Shown piece by piece: positions 1 through 5,915 of a stretch of 7,743 nt of DNA. Every line of letters starts with the position of its first letter. Positions within the stretch are counted from its first letter, which is position 1. The translations under genes were made by a program, and so were the position numbers. The stretch is from an uncultured Oscillospiraceae bacterium (GTDB taxonomy: Bacteria; Bacillota; Clostridia; Oscillospirales; Oscillospiraceae). The DNA lies in NCBI GenBank assembly GCA_934621665.1, contig CAKTUT010000081.1, forward strand, positions 1 to 7,743, given 5' to 3'. The notes under the pieces were generated by a model, which saw only the letters and a program-made list of their open reading frames with translations, had not been told where the DNA came from and did not search any database.

Positions 1-1
1 T

Positions 2-424
2 GGCAACCCTGAAAACAAAATGTCAAAGTCTGATCCCGACGGCTGCGTCTATCTGATGGACAAGCCCGAGGATATTATGCGCAAATTCAAGCGCGCTGTG
101 ACGGACTGCGAAACCGCCGTCCGCTATGACCGCGAAAACAAGCCCGGCGTGTCGAATCTGCTGACCATTTACTGTGCCGCCACCGGCAAGAGCGTCGACG
201 AGGCCGAAGCCGAATTTGCTGGTCAGGGCTACGGTGTGTTCAAGCCTGCCGTCGGCGAGGCAGTTGTGGAGCTGCTGCGTCCCGTGCGTGAGCAGGCACA
301 GCAGCTGCTCGGCGACAAAGCATATCTGGAGCGCATCTACAAGTCCGGCGCTGAGCGCGCCTCTGCACTGGCGGAAAAGACGCTGCGCAAGGTATATAAA
401 AAGGTGGGCTTTGTCGCCCGCTGA
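2..424 (+). CDS. trpS: Tryptophanyl-tRNA synthetase, C-terminal part (5' end outside window)
   Basis: The visible 140 residues are the C-terminal portion of a class Ib aminoacyl-tRNA synthetase, the cytoplasmic enzyme that charges tRNA-Trp with tryptophan using ATP. The fragment opens with GNPENKMSKSDPDG, containing the class I KMSKS loop (here KMSKS) that binds ATP and stabilises the transition state. After it come the helices typical of the TrpRS C-terminus: the phrase GVSNLLTIYCAATG, then a helical end with RPVREQAQQLL and a basic finish KTLRKVYKKVGFVAR. The Rossmann domain with the HIGH-type motif would lie upstream, out of view. Only 14 bases separate the stop from the next gene (tagO), with no terminator between, so read-through into tagO is likely. 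TyrRS is the main alternative, but the motif context fits TrpRS better. Confidence 0.93.
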   Translation, partial: GNPENKMSKSDPDGCVYLMDKPEDIMRKFKRAVTDCETAVRYDRENKPGVSNLLTIYCAATGKSVDEAEAEFAGQGYGVFKPAVGEAVVELLRPVREQAQQLLGDKAYLERIYKSGAERASALAEKTLRKVYKKVGFVAR

Positions 425-438
425 TTGGAGAGAACAAT

Positions 439-1611
439 ATGACCGCTCGTTTTGCGCTGAAAATACTGGTGGCGCTGGCAGCGTCTGCCGTCGTGTCCTT
501 TATCGCCACGCCGATGGTCAAGAGCCTTGCCTATAAGGTGGGCGCGATCGACGTGCCAAAGGATAACCGCCGGATGCACAAAGTTCCGATTCCCCGCCTT
601 GGCGGACTTGCCATCTTCATTGCGTTTTTACTGACCACGCTGATTTTCGCCGACATCGACCGCCAACTTCAGGGCATTCTCCTTGGCTCTGTCATGATTG
701 TCGTGCTGGGTGTGCTGGACGATATCATGGCACTCAAGGCGCTGCCAAAGCTGATTGTGCAGATCGCTGCTGCGGGCATTGCCGTATATCACGGCTGCGT
801 AATTCAGTTTTTTTCAAACCCGAACGTATTCAGCGACGTTTCTTATGTTAACCTTGGTTGGCTATCTATCCCTATCAGTATTATCTGGATTGTTGCCATC
901 ACAAACGCTGTCAATTTTATCGACGGCCTTGATGGCCTTGCCGTCGGTGTTTCCGCCATTTCCACCGCGTCGCTGATTGTCATTGCGCTGCTGGTGTCGG
1001 AGACGAACATCGCCATGGTGCTTATTGCCCTTCTTGGCGCGTGCCTTGGCTTTATTCCCTACAATATGAACCCGGCAAAGATCTTTATGGGTGACACCGG
1101 TGCAACATTCCTTGGCTATATTTTGGCCACGCTGTCAATCACCGGCCTGTTTAAGCTCTATGCCATCATTTCGTTCGCTGTGCCGTTCCTGATTCTCGGC
1201 GTGCCGATCTTCGACATCTGCTTTGCGTTTTTGCGCCGCATTGCCAAGGGGCAAAACCCCATGGTTGCCGACCGCGGCCATGTGCACCACCGGCTGATTG
1301 ATATGGGCTTTTCCCAGAAGCAGTCCGTTGCCATCGCCTATATGCTGGCGGCGATTCTCGGTCTTGCGGCGGTGCTGCTTACCTCTTCTGGCGAACTGCG
1401 CGCGCTGGTACTGATCGGCGCGGTATTCGTGGTCGGCGCAATCGGTGTGCGTGTGATCTTCTCTTCTACGCCGAAACATCCAGCCGAAAAGCCGGACGAT
1501 ACGCCCACAGCAGATACCACCGCGAATGCCTCCGGCGATACTGTACCGGAGGCCGAACCAAATTTTACCGAGCCGGCCGCACCGGAGGAGGAGCAAAATG
1601 GCAAAGCTTAA
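439..1611 (+). CDS. tagO: Undecaprenyl-phosphate GlcNAc-1-phosphate transferase (TagO/WecA family)
   Basis: A 390-residue polytopic membrane enzyme of the MraY/WecA/TagO family (glycosyltransferase 4). Known members move GlcNAc-1-phosphate from UDP-GlcNAc onto undecaprenyl phosphate, the committed first step of teichoic acid or capsule assembly on the inner membrane face. Family motifs are all present: N-terminal DVPKDNRRMHKVPIPRLGG (38-56), the Mg-binding pair in GVLDD (91-95), NFIDGLDGLA (159-168), FMGDTGATFLG (216-226) and the cytoplasmic HVHHRL loop (281-286). HVHHRL marks WecA/TagO rather than MraY. About ten or eleven hydrophobic segments can be counted. The start has GGAGAG seven bases upstream. 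Residues from about 343 to the end form a polar, Pro/Glu/Thr-rich tail unlike the rest of the protein; its coding sequence carries the ribosome site and first codons of mnaA. The linked epimerase supports a wall-polysaccharide role. Confidence 0.92.
   Translation: MTARFALKILVALAASAVVSFIATPMVKSLAYKVGAIDVPKDNRRMHKVPIPRLGGLAIFIAFLLTTLIFADIDRQLQGILLGSVMIVVLGVLDDIMALKALPKLIVQIAAAGIAVYHGCVIQFFSNPNVFSDVSYVNLGWLSIPISIIWIVAITNAVNFIDGLDGLAVGVSAISTASLIVIALLVSETNIAMVLIALLGACLGFIPYNMNPAKIFMGDTGATFLGYILATLSITGLFKLYAIISFAVPFLILGVPIFDICFAFLRRIAKGQNPMVADRGHVHHRLIDMGFSQKQSVAIAYMLAAILGLAAVLLTSSGELRALVLIGAVFVVGAIGVRVIFSSTPKHPAEKPDDTPTADTTANASGDTVPEAEPNFTEPAAPEEEQNGKA
1584..1593 (+). promoter_or_regulatory. Ribosome binding site of mnaA inside the end of tagO
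   Basis: A run of GGA repeats (GGAGGAGGAG) lies 4 to 8 bases ahead of the ATG at 1598 and encodes the Glu-rich end of TagO at the same time. It settles the mnaA start at 1598 rather than at an in-frame ATG at 1526: the protein from 1598 begins MAKLKVMSVFGTRPEA, as the family does, and the extra 24 residues would look like nothing in the family. It also suggests translational coupling between the two genes. Confidence 0.8.
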
Positions 1612-2743
1612 AGTCATGTCCGTTTTCGGCACACGGCCGGAGGCGATCAAAATGGCACCGCTGGTCAAGGAGCTGGCGCGCCACGGCGAGATTGAAAGCA
1701 TCTGCTGTCTGACCGGTCAGCACCGCGAAATGCTTGACTCTGTCATGCAGATTTTCGATCTTAAAGCTGACTACGACCTCAATATCATGGAAAAGCGTCA
1801 GACTCTTTCCACCATCACCACCAAAACGCTGCTCGGCATGGAACAGGTTCTGGAGGAAGCCAAGCCCGATCTGGTGCTTGTCCACGGCGATACGTCCACA
1901 ACATTTGCCGGCGCGCTTGCCGCGTTTTACCATCAGGTAACAGTCGGCCATGTGGAGGCGGGACTTCGCACATGGGACAAGTATTCCCCGTTCCCAGAGG
2001 AGATGAACCGGACACTTGTCGGCGACATCGCCGACCTGCACTTCTCGCCTACCGCGGCAAATGCTGACAATCTCCGGCGCGAGGCTATCATGGGCGACAT
2101 CTTTATCACCGGCAACACCGCAATTGACGCGATGAAATACACCGTCCGCCCGGACTATGTGTTCCAGACAGAGCTTCTCAACACGCTTGATTTTGAACAC
2201 CACCGTGTGCTGGCCGTCACGTGCCACCGGCGCGAAAATTACGGTAAGCCGATGCAGGACATCATGCACGCCATTTTGCGCGTGGTGGAGGAAAATCCCG
2301 ATGTGGAGGTTGTCTACCCAGTGCATCTGAGCCCGGTTGTACGCGAATGTGCGTTTCCGATTTTGGGCGGTCATGACCGCATCCATCTGATTGATCCGAT
2401 CAACGTAGAGGAAATGCACAATCTGATTGCGCGCTGCTATTTCGTCATGACCGACTCCGGCGGATTGCAGGAGGAAGCGCCCGCGCTTGGAAAACCTGTG
2501 CTTGTCATGCGTCGCGAGACCGAGCGTCCCGAGGCTGTAGCTGCTGGAACGGCAAAGCTTGCTGGTGTGGAAGAGGACGTAATTGTCTCCATGGCAAATG
2601 AGCTTCTTCATAGCAGCGAAGCCTACGCCAAAATGGCAAAAGCCGTCAACCCCTATGGTGACGGCAACGCCTGCGGCCGCATTGCGCAGGCCATTTTGTG
2701 GCATTTTGGCTTTTGCAGTGAAAGGCCTGAGGATTTCCGCTGA
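1598..2743 (+). CDS. mnaA: UDP-N-acetylglucosamine 2-epimerase (non-hydrolysing)
   Basis: A 381-residue cytosolic enzyme, the usual length for bacterial WecB/MnaA, which interconverts UDP-GlcNAc and UDP-ManNAc. The product feeds ManNAc-containing linkage units or capsules. The fold is GT-B, and family landmarks run in order: FGTRPEAIKMAP (10-21), TGQHREM (39-45), LVHGDTSTT (94-102), GHVEAGLRT (117-125), PFPEEMNR (131-138), CHRRENYG (209-216), YPVH (240-243), TDSGGLQEEAP (285-295) and ETERPEAVAAGT (307-318). The residues matching E. coli WecB catalytic Asp95, Glu117, Glu131 and His213 are D98, E120, E134 and H210, all kept, so it should be active. The segment before ETERPE reads VMRR where many homologues have LRDT, a modest change. 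Overlap with tagO by 14 bases indicates co-expression. Non-hydrolysing rather than hydrolysing activity is inferred from family resemblance. Confidence 0.93.
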   Translation: MAKLKVMSVFGTRPEAIKMAPLVKELARHGEIESICCLTGQHREMLDSVMQIFDLKADYDLNIMEKRQTLSTITTKTLLGMEQVLEEAKPDLVLVHGDTSTTFAGALAAFYHQVTVGHVEAGLRTWDKYSPFPEEMNRTLVGDIADLHFSPTAANADNLRREAIMGDIFITGNTAIDAMKYTVRPDYVFQTELLNTLDFEHHRVLAVTCHRRENYGKPMQDIMHAILRVVEENPDVEVVYPVHLSPVVRECAFPILGGHDRIHLIDPINVEEMHNLIARCYFVMTDSGGLQEEAPALGKPVLVMRRETERPEAVAAGTAKLAGVEEDVIVSMANELLHSSEAYAKMAKAVNPYGDGNACGRIAQAILWHFGFCSERPEDFR

Positions 2744-2790
2744 TTTTTGCTTCCCATCAAGAATAATCTGCCAGAAAGGAGCGACGTGCT

Positions 2791-3582
2791 GTGAAAAAGA
2801 AAACAGGTGATCAGAAAACGCTGATGATTGCCGCCATCTCTGCGGCAGCCGTCGCGCTGATTCTGGTTACGGTTTTTGTATTCGTGCGCAGCAGCAGCAC
2901 GCACGATCCCATTATCCTGCCCGATACGCCCGCGCAGACGGAGCAACCCGTAGAGGAAACGCCGCCCGAGGACGTGTTTGCGCAGGTTTCACCGGAAAAC
3001 GTGCAGAGCATTCTCTCCATGCTTACGCCGCCGCAGTCCTATCACCAGACGCTTAGTCTTACCACCTACTCCGGCGAGTTCAGCCGTGAGCAGACGGTGG
3101 ATGTGTGGCACAGCGGCGCGCTTTTACTGGTGCAGACCGCCGACGCATTTGGCACGCGCACATGCCTGACTGACGGACAGACGCTCTATGTCTGGTATAC
3201 CGATGCGGACACAGTTGAAACCATTGTGCTCGACGGTACAATTGACGCGGGCGAGCTGTCCGGCGTTCCGGATTATGAAATGCTTTTGTCGCTTTCCCCG
3301 TCGCAGATTTTACAGGCCGACTATGTAACGCTCACCGACCTTGGCAATCTGCAATGCGTCTTTGCAGGATACACCGAAAACGGACTTAAGCGCTATTACT
3401 GGGTCAGCCTTGACAGCGGACTTCTTTGCAAGCAGACCACGCTGAAAAATGAAACGCCCGTCTACACTCTCCAGCAGACCGCATATGAGGTCTATATGGG
3501 TGCAGACGAGGCGCTGAATGATGTATTTGTTCTCCCCGACGGTACACAGCCGTTTGCATCTGCCGCCGGCAAATCATCATAA
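2791..3582 (+). CDS. Membrane-anchored extracytoplasmic protein of unknown function
   Basis: I do not recognise this 263-residue protein. The GTG start at 2791 follows AGAAAGGAG with about nine bases between. The N-terminus is basic (MKKKTGDQK), then one hydrophobic span at about 11-33, without a lipobox Cys or clear signal peptidase site, so a type II membrane anchor is likely. Residues 34-66 are a Pro/Thr/Glu-rich linker. The rest looks like a beta-rich exported domain with evenly spaced strands (SYHQTLSLTTYSG, VDVWHSGALLLVQT, TDGQTLYVWY, LQCVFAGYTENGLKRYYWVSL). The alternation is reminiscent of LolA/RseB-like lipid-binding domains, but that is only an impression. Three Cys lie in the exported part (125, 189, 213). 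It follows mnaA after 47 bases in the same direction with no obvious terminator, so it may belong to the envelope gene run. Its end overlaps the convergent gene by six bases. Confidence 0.75.
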   Translation: MKKKTGDQKTLMIAAISAAAVALILVTVFVFVRSSSTHDPIILPDTPAQTEQPVEETPPEDVFAQVSPENVQSILSMLTPPQSYHQTLSLTTYSGEFSREQTVDVWHSGALLLVQTADAFGTRTCLTDGQTLYVWYTDADTVETIVLDGTIDAGELSGVPDYEMLLSLSPSQILQADYVTLTDLGNLQCVFAGYTENGLKRYYWVSLDSGLLCKQTTLKNETPVYTLQQTAYEVYMGADEALNDVFVLPDGTQPFASAAGKSS

Positions 3583-3897
3583 AAGCAGAAATGCTGCAAA
3601 GGTAAGTAGCACCGACAGTGCGTCGTCCTCGTCGCCGTCCACCAGAAGCAGCAGTAAAATCAGCAAAATCAGCAGATCACCGGTGTCCATACTCTTTGGC
3701 AGCAGCCGCTTGAGGCAATGCTCCATTCGATCGGACCCCGGCGGCTTTGGCGGTGTGAACGCCCCGCAGTCTGCGTCCGGTGGCATCACAGTTGGTGCTG
3801 GCGGTGGAGCAGGCGGCGCTGATGCGTCTACAATCTCCTGCCGGTAGCTTCCGTCGGCATTTGGAATATAGCGATGATACACATAATCCCCCCGCAT
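3577..3897 (-). CDS. Small protein with Pro-rich linker and Leu-rich, acid-interrupted C-terminal tail; unknown function
   Basis: Last gene of the three-gene minus-strand cassette, 106 residues from the ATG whose first base overlaps the preceding TGA (TGATG), a typical coupled start. A GTG one codon earlier (3900) is possible. Three parts are visible: residues 1-24 with the aromatic phrase YVYHRYIPNADGSYRQEIVD; a linker at about 25-55 rich in Pro and Ala; and a tail at about 66-106 in which DTGDLLILLILLLLLV is followed by DGDEDD and a second hydrophobic stretch ending in LLL. The first hydrophobic run is about 12 residues, short for a bilayer span, so the tail could be a membrane hairpin or a self-assembling segment. 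I cannot assign a function. I have an unverified impression that short proteins with such tails occur in spore-forming clostridia. It ends six bases inside the convergent plus-strand gene. Confidence 0.72.
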   Translation of the reverse strand: MRGDYVYHRYIPNADGSYRQEIVDASAPPAPPPAPTVMPPDADCGAFTPPKPPGSDRMEHCLKRLLPKSMDTGDLLILLILLLLLVDGDEDDALSVLLTFAAFLLL

Positions 3898-4268
3898 CAC
3901 GTTTTCTTTTCGCCGCGGCTTCGCAGCGCATAGCCTGCCAGATGCGACAGGCGCGCCACCTGCATCGCGCGGTCAATTTTCTCACGGCGGTTCGGCTTTA
4001 AAAACGGCTTCAGCGCGTTCAGCAGATTCTCCTGACGCTTTTCCAGCTTTCCAGCCTGCTGCAACAGCTGTGAAACCGGCTCTGAAAGTGCGTCCACTCC
4101 CGCCTGCGGCGGTATGTTCTGCTCCGGCGGCGAGGTTTCCTGTTCCCGCGCTTTGGGCGCTTCCCTTTCCGGAATACTTACGCCAAGCGCGCGCGCCATA
4201 TTCAGAACCTGCTGCATCTGCTCTGGATCTGACAGCACTGACTGGATTTTCTGTTCCAGATCATCCAT
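3897..4268 (-). CDS. Small helical protein of unknown function, middle gene of cassette
   Basis: A soluble-looking protein of 123 residues with no signal peptide or membrane span. Residues 1-29 form an amphipathic helical region (MDDLEQKIQSVLSDPEQMQQ then VLNMARALG). Residues 30-60 are a polar linker rich in Pro, Glu and Gln. Residues 61-117 are again helical, with a basic, regular core LLNALKPFLKPNRREKIDRA followed by MQVARLSHLAGYALRS, and the protein ends in EKKT. It starts seven bases after the upstream gene stop, with GGAAG about ten bases before the ATG inside the end of that gene. Its TGA overlaps the next ATG. Such spacing means the three are probably made together. I recognise no enzymatic motif. 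The helix-linker-helix layout would suit a scaffold or adaptor, which is inference. Confidence 0.75.
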   Translation of the reverse strand: MDDLEQKIQSVLSDPEQMQQVLNMARALGVSIPEREAPKAREQETSPPEQNIPPQAGVDALSEPVSQLLQQAGKLEKRQENLLNALKPFLKPNRREKIDRAMQVARLSHLAGYALRSRGEKKT

Positions 4269-4275
4269 GGCGCGC

Positions 4276-4518
4276 CTACTTCCGGTTCAGCCGGTCTACC
4301 AGCTTTGCCGCCTCCGGCGTCTGCATCACCGGCGACATGATTTTCTTTGCCGCGTCATAATCGCCTGCTCGCACCGCCGACGCTGCCTGCCGAAGTGCTG
4401 CACCGCCATCGCGGTTTAAAAGCGCCAACAACTGTTTTCCGTCCGGCGATTTCAGCACGCGTTCAATCTGCTGCGGCGTAAAATCAAACGAAGTGCTGTT
4501 CTTATTTGGATTGTCCAT
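4276..4518 (-). CDS. Small helical protein of unknown function, first gene of cassette
   Basis: An 80-residue protein, predicted all-helical and soluble. I start it at the ATG at 4518 because GGGAGGGAGC lies just upstream with normal spacing; an in-frame start ten residues earlier has no such site. Residues 1-12 are polar and Asn/Ser-rich, followed by FTPQQIERVLKSPDGKQLLALL (residues 13-34, quoted in part), then GGAALRQAASAVRAGDYDAA and MSPVMQTPEAAKLVDRLNRK. The regular Ala/Leu pattern suggests three or four short helices. No catalytic residues, Cys or metal ligands stand out. The stretch IERVLKSPDGKQ resembles IQSVLSDPEQMQ of the next gene, hinting at a shared helical motif. It is divergent from the phosphoesterase gene, with a 67-base region between the two starts. 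Confidence 0.75.
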   Translation of the reverse strand: MDNPNKNSTSFDFTPQQIERVLKSPDGKQLLALLNRDGGAALRQAASAVRAGDYDAAKKIMSPVMQTPEAAKLVDRLNRK

Positions 4519-4551
4519 AAAGCTCCCTCCCCTGACTGATGCTCTCAATTC

Positions 4552-4578
4552 ATTTTATGCAGCGGCGCTGCCGCAGGT
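4552..4578 (-). promoter_or_regulatory. Possible sporulation-type (SigK/SigE-like) promoter for the small-protein cassette
   Basis: On the minus strand CATAAAAT (4559 down to 4552) matches the -10 pattern CATAnnnT of mother-cell sigma factors known from Bacillus. An AC pair sits 17 bases further upstream (4578-4577), as in the SigK pattern AC-N16/17-CATAnnnTA, though the final A is G here. Transcription would begin near 4544, about 25 bases before the ATG. The pattern is short and could occur by chance; a housekeeping promoter is not evident in this gap. Confidence 0.3.
4559..4574. repeat. Two overlapping, mutually exclusive small inverted repeats
   Basis: GCAGC-GGC-GCTGC (4559-4571) and GCGGC-GCT-GCCGC (4562-4574) are both perfect five-base-pair palindromes with three-base loops, and they share most of their bases so only one could form at a time. 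They lie between the two divergent genes, directly before the AGGTGA ribosome site of the phosphoesterase gene. They could influence its translation or bind a regulator, or be an accident of GC-rich sequence. Confidence 0.4.
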
Positions 4579-4580
4579 GA
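4575..4580 (+). promoter_or_regulatory. Ribosome binding site deciding a TTG start
   Basis: AGGTGA lies five bases before the TTG at 4586. The TTG gives a protein beginning MKILVLSDSH, exactly where this phosphoesterase family starts. The in-frame GTG at 4577 overlaps the site itself and has only GCAG before it, so I prefer the TTG, with moderate certainty. Confidence 0.6.
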
Positions 4581-4585
4581 TTGCT

Positions 4586-5053
4586 TTGAAAATTCTGGTA
4601 CTGTCTGATTCGCATCGTTGCCTTGGTAATATGTATGATGCGGTGGAGGCAGAAATGCCCGACCGCGTATTTCATCTTGGCGACCACATCTCCGACGCTG
4701 AGGATCTGGCCGCCGCGTTCCCAGCGCTTGACTTCTTATATGTTCCCGGCAATTGCGACTACGCGTCGTCTGCAAACCCGTCCATTCTGACGGAATGCGG
4801 CGGAAAGCGTTTTTTCCTGACACACGGCCATCTGTTCGGCGTAAAAACAGGCTTTACGCGCCTGTTGATGGAGGCACGGCGGCTTGGCGCGGACGCGGCA
4901 CTGTTTGGTCACACGCATGTTTCCTACTGCAAACGCCAGCCTGACGGATTGTGGCTTTTTAATCCCGGCAGCTGCTCGGCAGCCTCCGGGAGCTACGGCA
5001 TCATTCTAATTGAGAATGGCGCTATTTTCTGTGAAACGAAGAGAATCGACTGA
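4586..5053 (+). CDS. YfcE/MJ0936-type metallophosphoesterase
   Basis: A 155-residue protein matching the compact calcineurin-like phosphoesterase subfamily of E. coli YfcE and archaeal MJ0936, whose members hydrolyse phosphodiesters in the cytosol with two metal ions, usually Mn. All metal-binding motifs are visible: DSH (8-10), GDH (32-34), GNCD (55-58), the lone His in THGH (79-82), GHTH (108-111), and the closing NPGS (126-129). The length fits the family (about 150-180 residues), so it should be active; the natural substrate of these enzymes is generally not known. Begins at a TTG preceded by AGGTGA. Many clostridia carry a gene of this type next to the rdgB/rph nucleotide-hygiene genes, but no such partner is in the window. 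It stands alone between the minus-strand cassette and coaX, with its own terminator-like hairpin. Confidence 0.87.
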   Translation: MKILVLSDSHRCLGNMYDAVEAEMPDRVFHLGDHISDAEDLAAAFPALDFLYVPGNCDYASSANPSILTECGGKRFFLTHGHLFGVKTGFTRLLMEARRLGADAALFGHTHVSYCKRQPDGLWLFNPGSCSAASGSYGIILIENGAIFCETKRID

Positions 5054-5069
5054 TTTCGTCAGTCTTTTT
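5048..5069 (+). terminator. Small rho-independent terminator overlapping the phosphoesterase stop codon
   Basis: GACTGA (5048-5053) pairs perfectly with TCAGTC (5059-5064) across a five-base loop, followed by five Ts (5065-5069). The stop TGA forms the end of the left arm. The stem is only six base pairs with half GC, so termination may be partial, leaving some read-through into coaX. Confidence 0.5.
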
Positions 5070-5078
5070 CGATATAAT
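5050..5078 (+). promoter_or_regulatory. Housekeeping (SigA-type) promoter for coaX
   Basis: A perfect TATAAT at 5073-5078 serves as -10 box. With 17-base spacing the -35 position (5050-5055) reads CTGATT, a three-of-six match to TTGACA. Transcription would begin near 5085, giving a leader of about 25 bases that includes GGAGGA at 5098-5103. The -35 region falls inside the preceding terminator hairpin. Confidence 0.65.
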
Positions 5079-5109
5079 GATTTTGTGATACCACGACGGA
5101 GGATCTCAT

Positions 5110-5880
5110 ATGCTTCTGGCCATTGATATCGGCAACTCCAACATTGTCATCGGCTGTATGCAGGATGGCAAAATTTTAAATGAAATCCGCATTGCAACCG
5201 ACCTCATCAAGACGTCGGATCAATACTGCATGGATCTTAAGAACGCGCTGTCGCTGTATGAAATCGACAAAGACAGCATTGAAGGCGTTATCATCTCCTC
5301 GGTTGTGCCGCAGCTTCTCAACTCATTCCGCACGGCGGTGCTCAAGCTGACCGGTAAAAAGCCCATGGTTGTCGGTCCGGGGATTCGTACCGGACTGAAC
5401 ATCAAGCTGGATGATCCATCGCAGATCGGCAGTGACCTGATCGTCGCCGCAGTAGCAGCGCTCAGGGAATATCCTGCGCCGCTGATTCTCATCGACATGG
5501 GCACCGCCACCACCATTTCCGTGATTGACAGCACCCGCAGCTATATTGGCGGCTGCATCTGCCCGGGCGTGCGCATCTCGGCAGAGGCGCTTTCCGCGCG
5601 CGCGGCGCTTTTGCCCGCCATCAATCTGGACGCACCCAAAAAGGCCATCGGCAAAAACACGTCTGACTGTATGCGCAGCGGCATTATGCTTGGCGCGGCA
5701 GCCATGCTCGACGGCCTCGTTGACCGGATGGAGGATGAGCTTGGCGAAAAGGCCACCGTGATTGCAACCGGCGGTATTTCGCGCTTTGTTATCCCTATGT
5801 GCCGGCGTGAAATTCTCTATGATCGCAATCTTCTGCTCAAGGGATTGGAAATTCTCTATCATAACAACAGCAAAAAATAA
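5110..5880 (+). CDS. coaX: Type III pantothenate kinase
   Basis: A 256-residue enzyme of normal length for CoaX, which phosphorylates pantothenate with ATP in the first step of coenzyme A synthesis in the cytosol. The ASKHA-fold motifs are clear: phosphate-binding DIGNSN (6-11), VVPQL (65-69), the GPGIRTGLNI stretch (89-98), the catalytic Asp region PSQIGSDL (103-110), IDMGTATTISVID (128-140), YIGGCICPGVRIS (145-157) and ATGG (219-222). IGSDL replaces the more common GADR, keeping the Asp (109) but not the Arg, a variation I believe is found in some clostridial homologues. Type III enzymes need a monovalent cation and resist CoA feedback, so expression rather than inhibition probably sets the level. 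It has its own TATAAT promoter and a GGAGGA site six bases before ATG. The next gene begins 35 bases after its stop with no terminator. Confidence 0.93.
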   Translation: MLLAIDIGNSNIVIGCMQDGKILNEIRIATDLIKTSDQYCMDLKNALSLYEIDKDSIEGVIISSVVPQLLNSFRTAVLKLTGKKPMVVGPGIRTGLNIKLDDPSQIGSDLIVAAVAALREYPAPLILIDMGTATTISVIDSTRSYIGGCICPGVRISAEALSARAALLPAINLDAPKKAIGKNTSDCMRSGIMLGAAAMLDGLVDRMEDELGEKATVIATGGISRFVIPMCRREILYDRNLLLKGLEILYHNNSKK

Positions 5881-5915
5881 GCGTGGCGTGCCGCGCATGG
5901 AATGGATATGATCAC

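Noticed and set aside
1565..2704. Long open frame of 379 codons on the minus strand opposite mnaA
   Set aside because: It mirrors the codon pattern of the well-supported mnaA gene, its product looks like no known protein, and it has no ribosome site; it is a shadow frame.
2740..2767. Possible promoter with AATAAT before the membrane-anchored protein gene
   Set aside because: The -35 match is weak (CTGATT) and transcription would start almost at the ribosome site, so I do not list it as a feature.
3552..3600. Possible bidirectional terminator between the convergent genes at 3577-3582
   Set aside because: Only short stems (TTTGC/GCAAA, AGCA/TGCT) are present, with no adequate T-run on either strand.
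4505..4561. Housekeeping promoter for the phosphoesterase on the plus strand
   Set aside because: No hexamer pair with 16-18 spacing comes close to consensus; TGACTG with TATGCA is the best and is too weak.
5809..5859. Direct repeat GAAATTCTCTAT occurring twice, 39 bases apart, near the end of coaX
   Set aside because: Both copies encode the in-frame residues EILY within the normal CoaX C-terminus, so a chance coding echo is the simplest reading.
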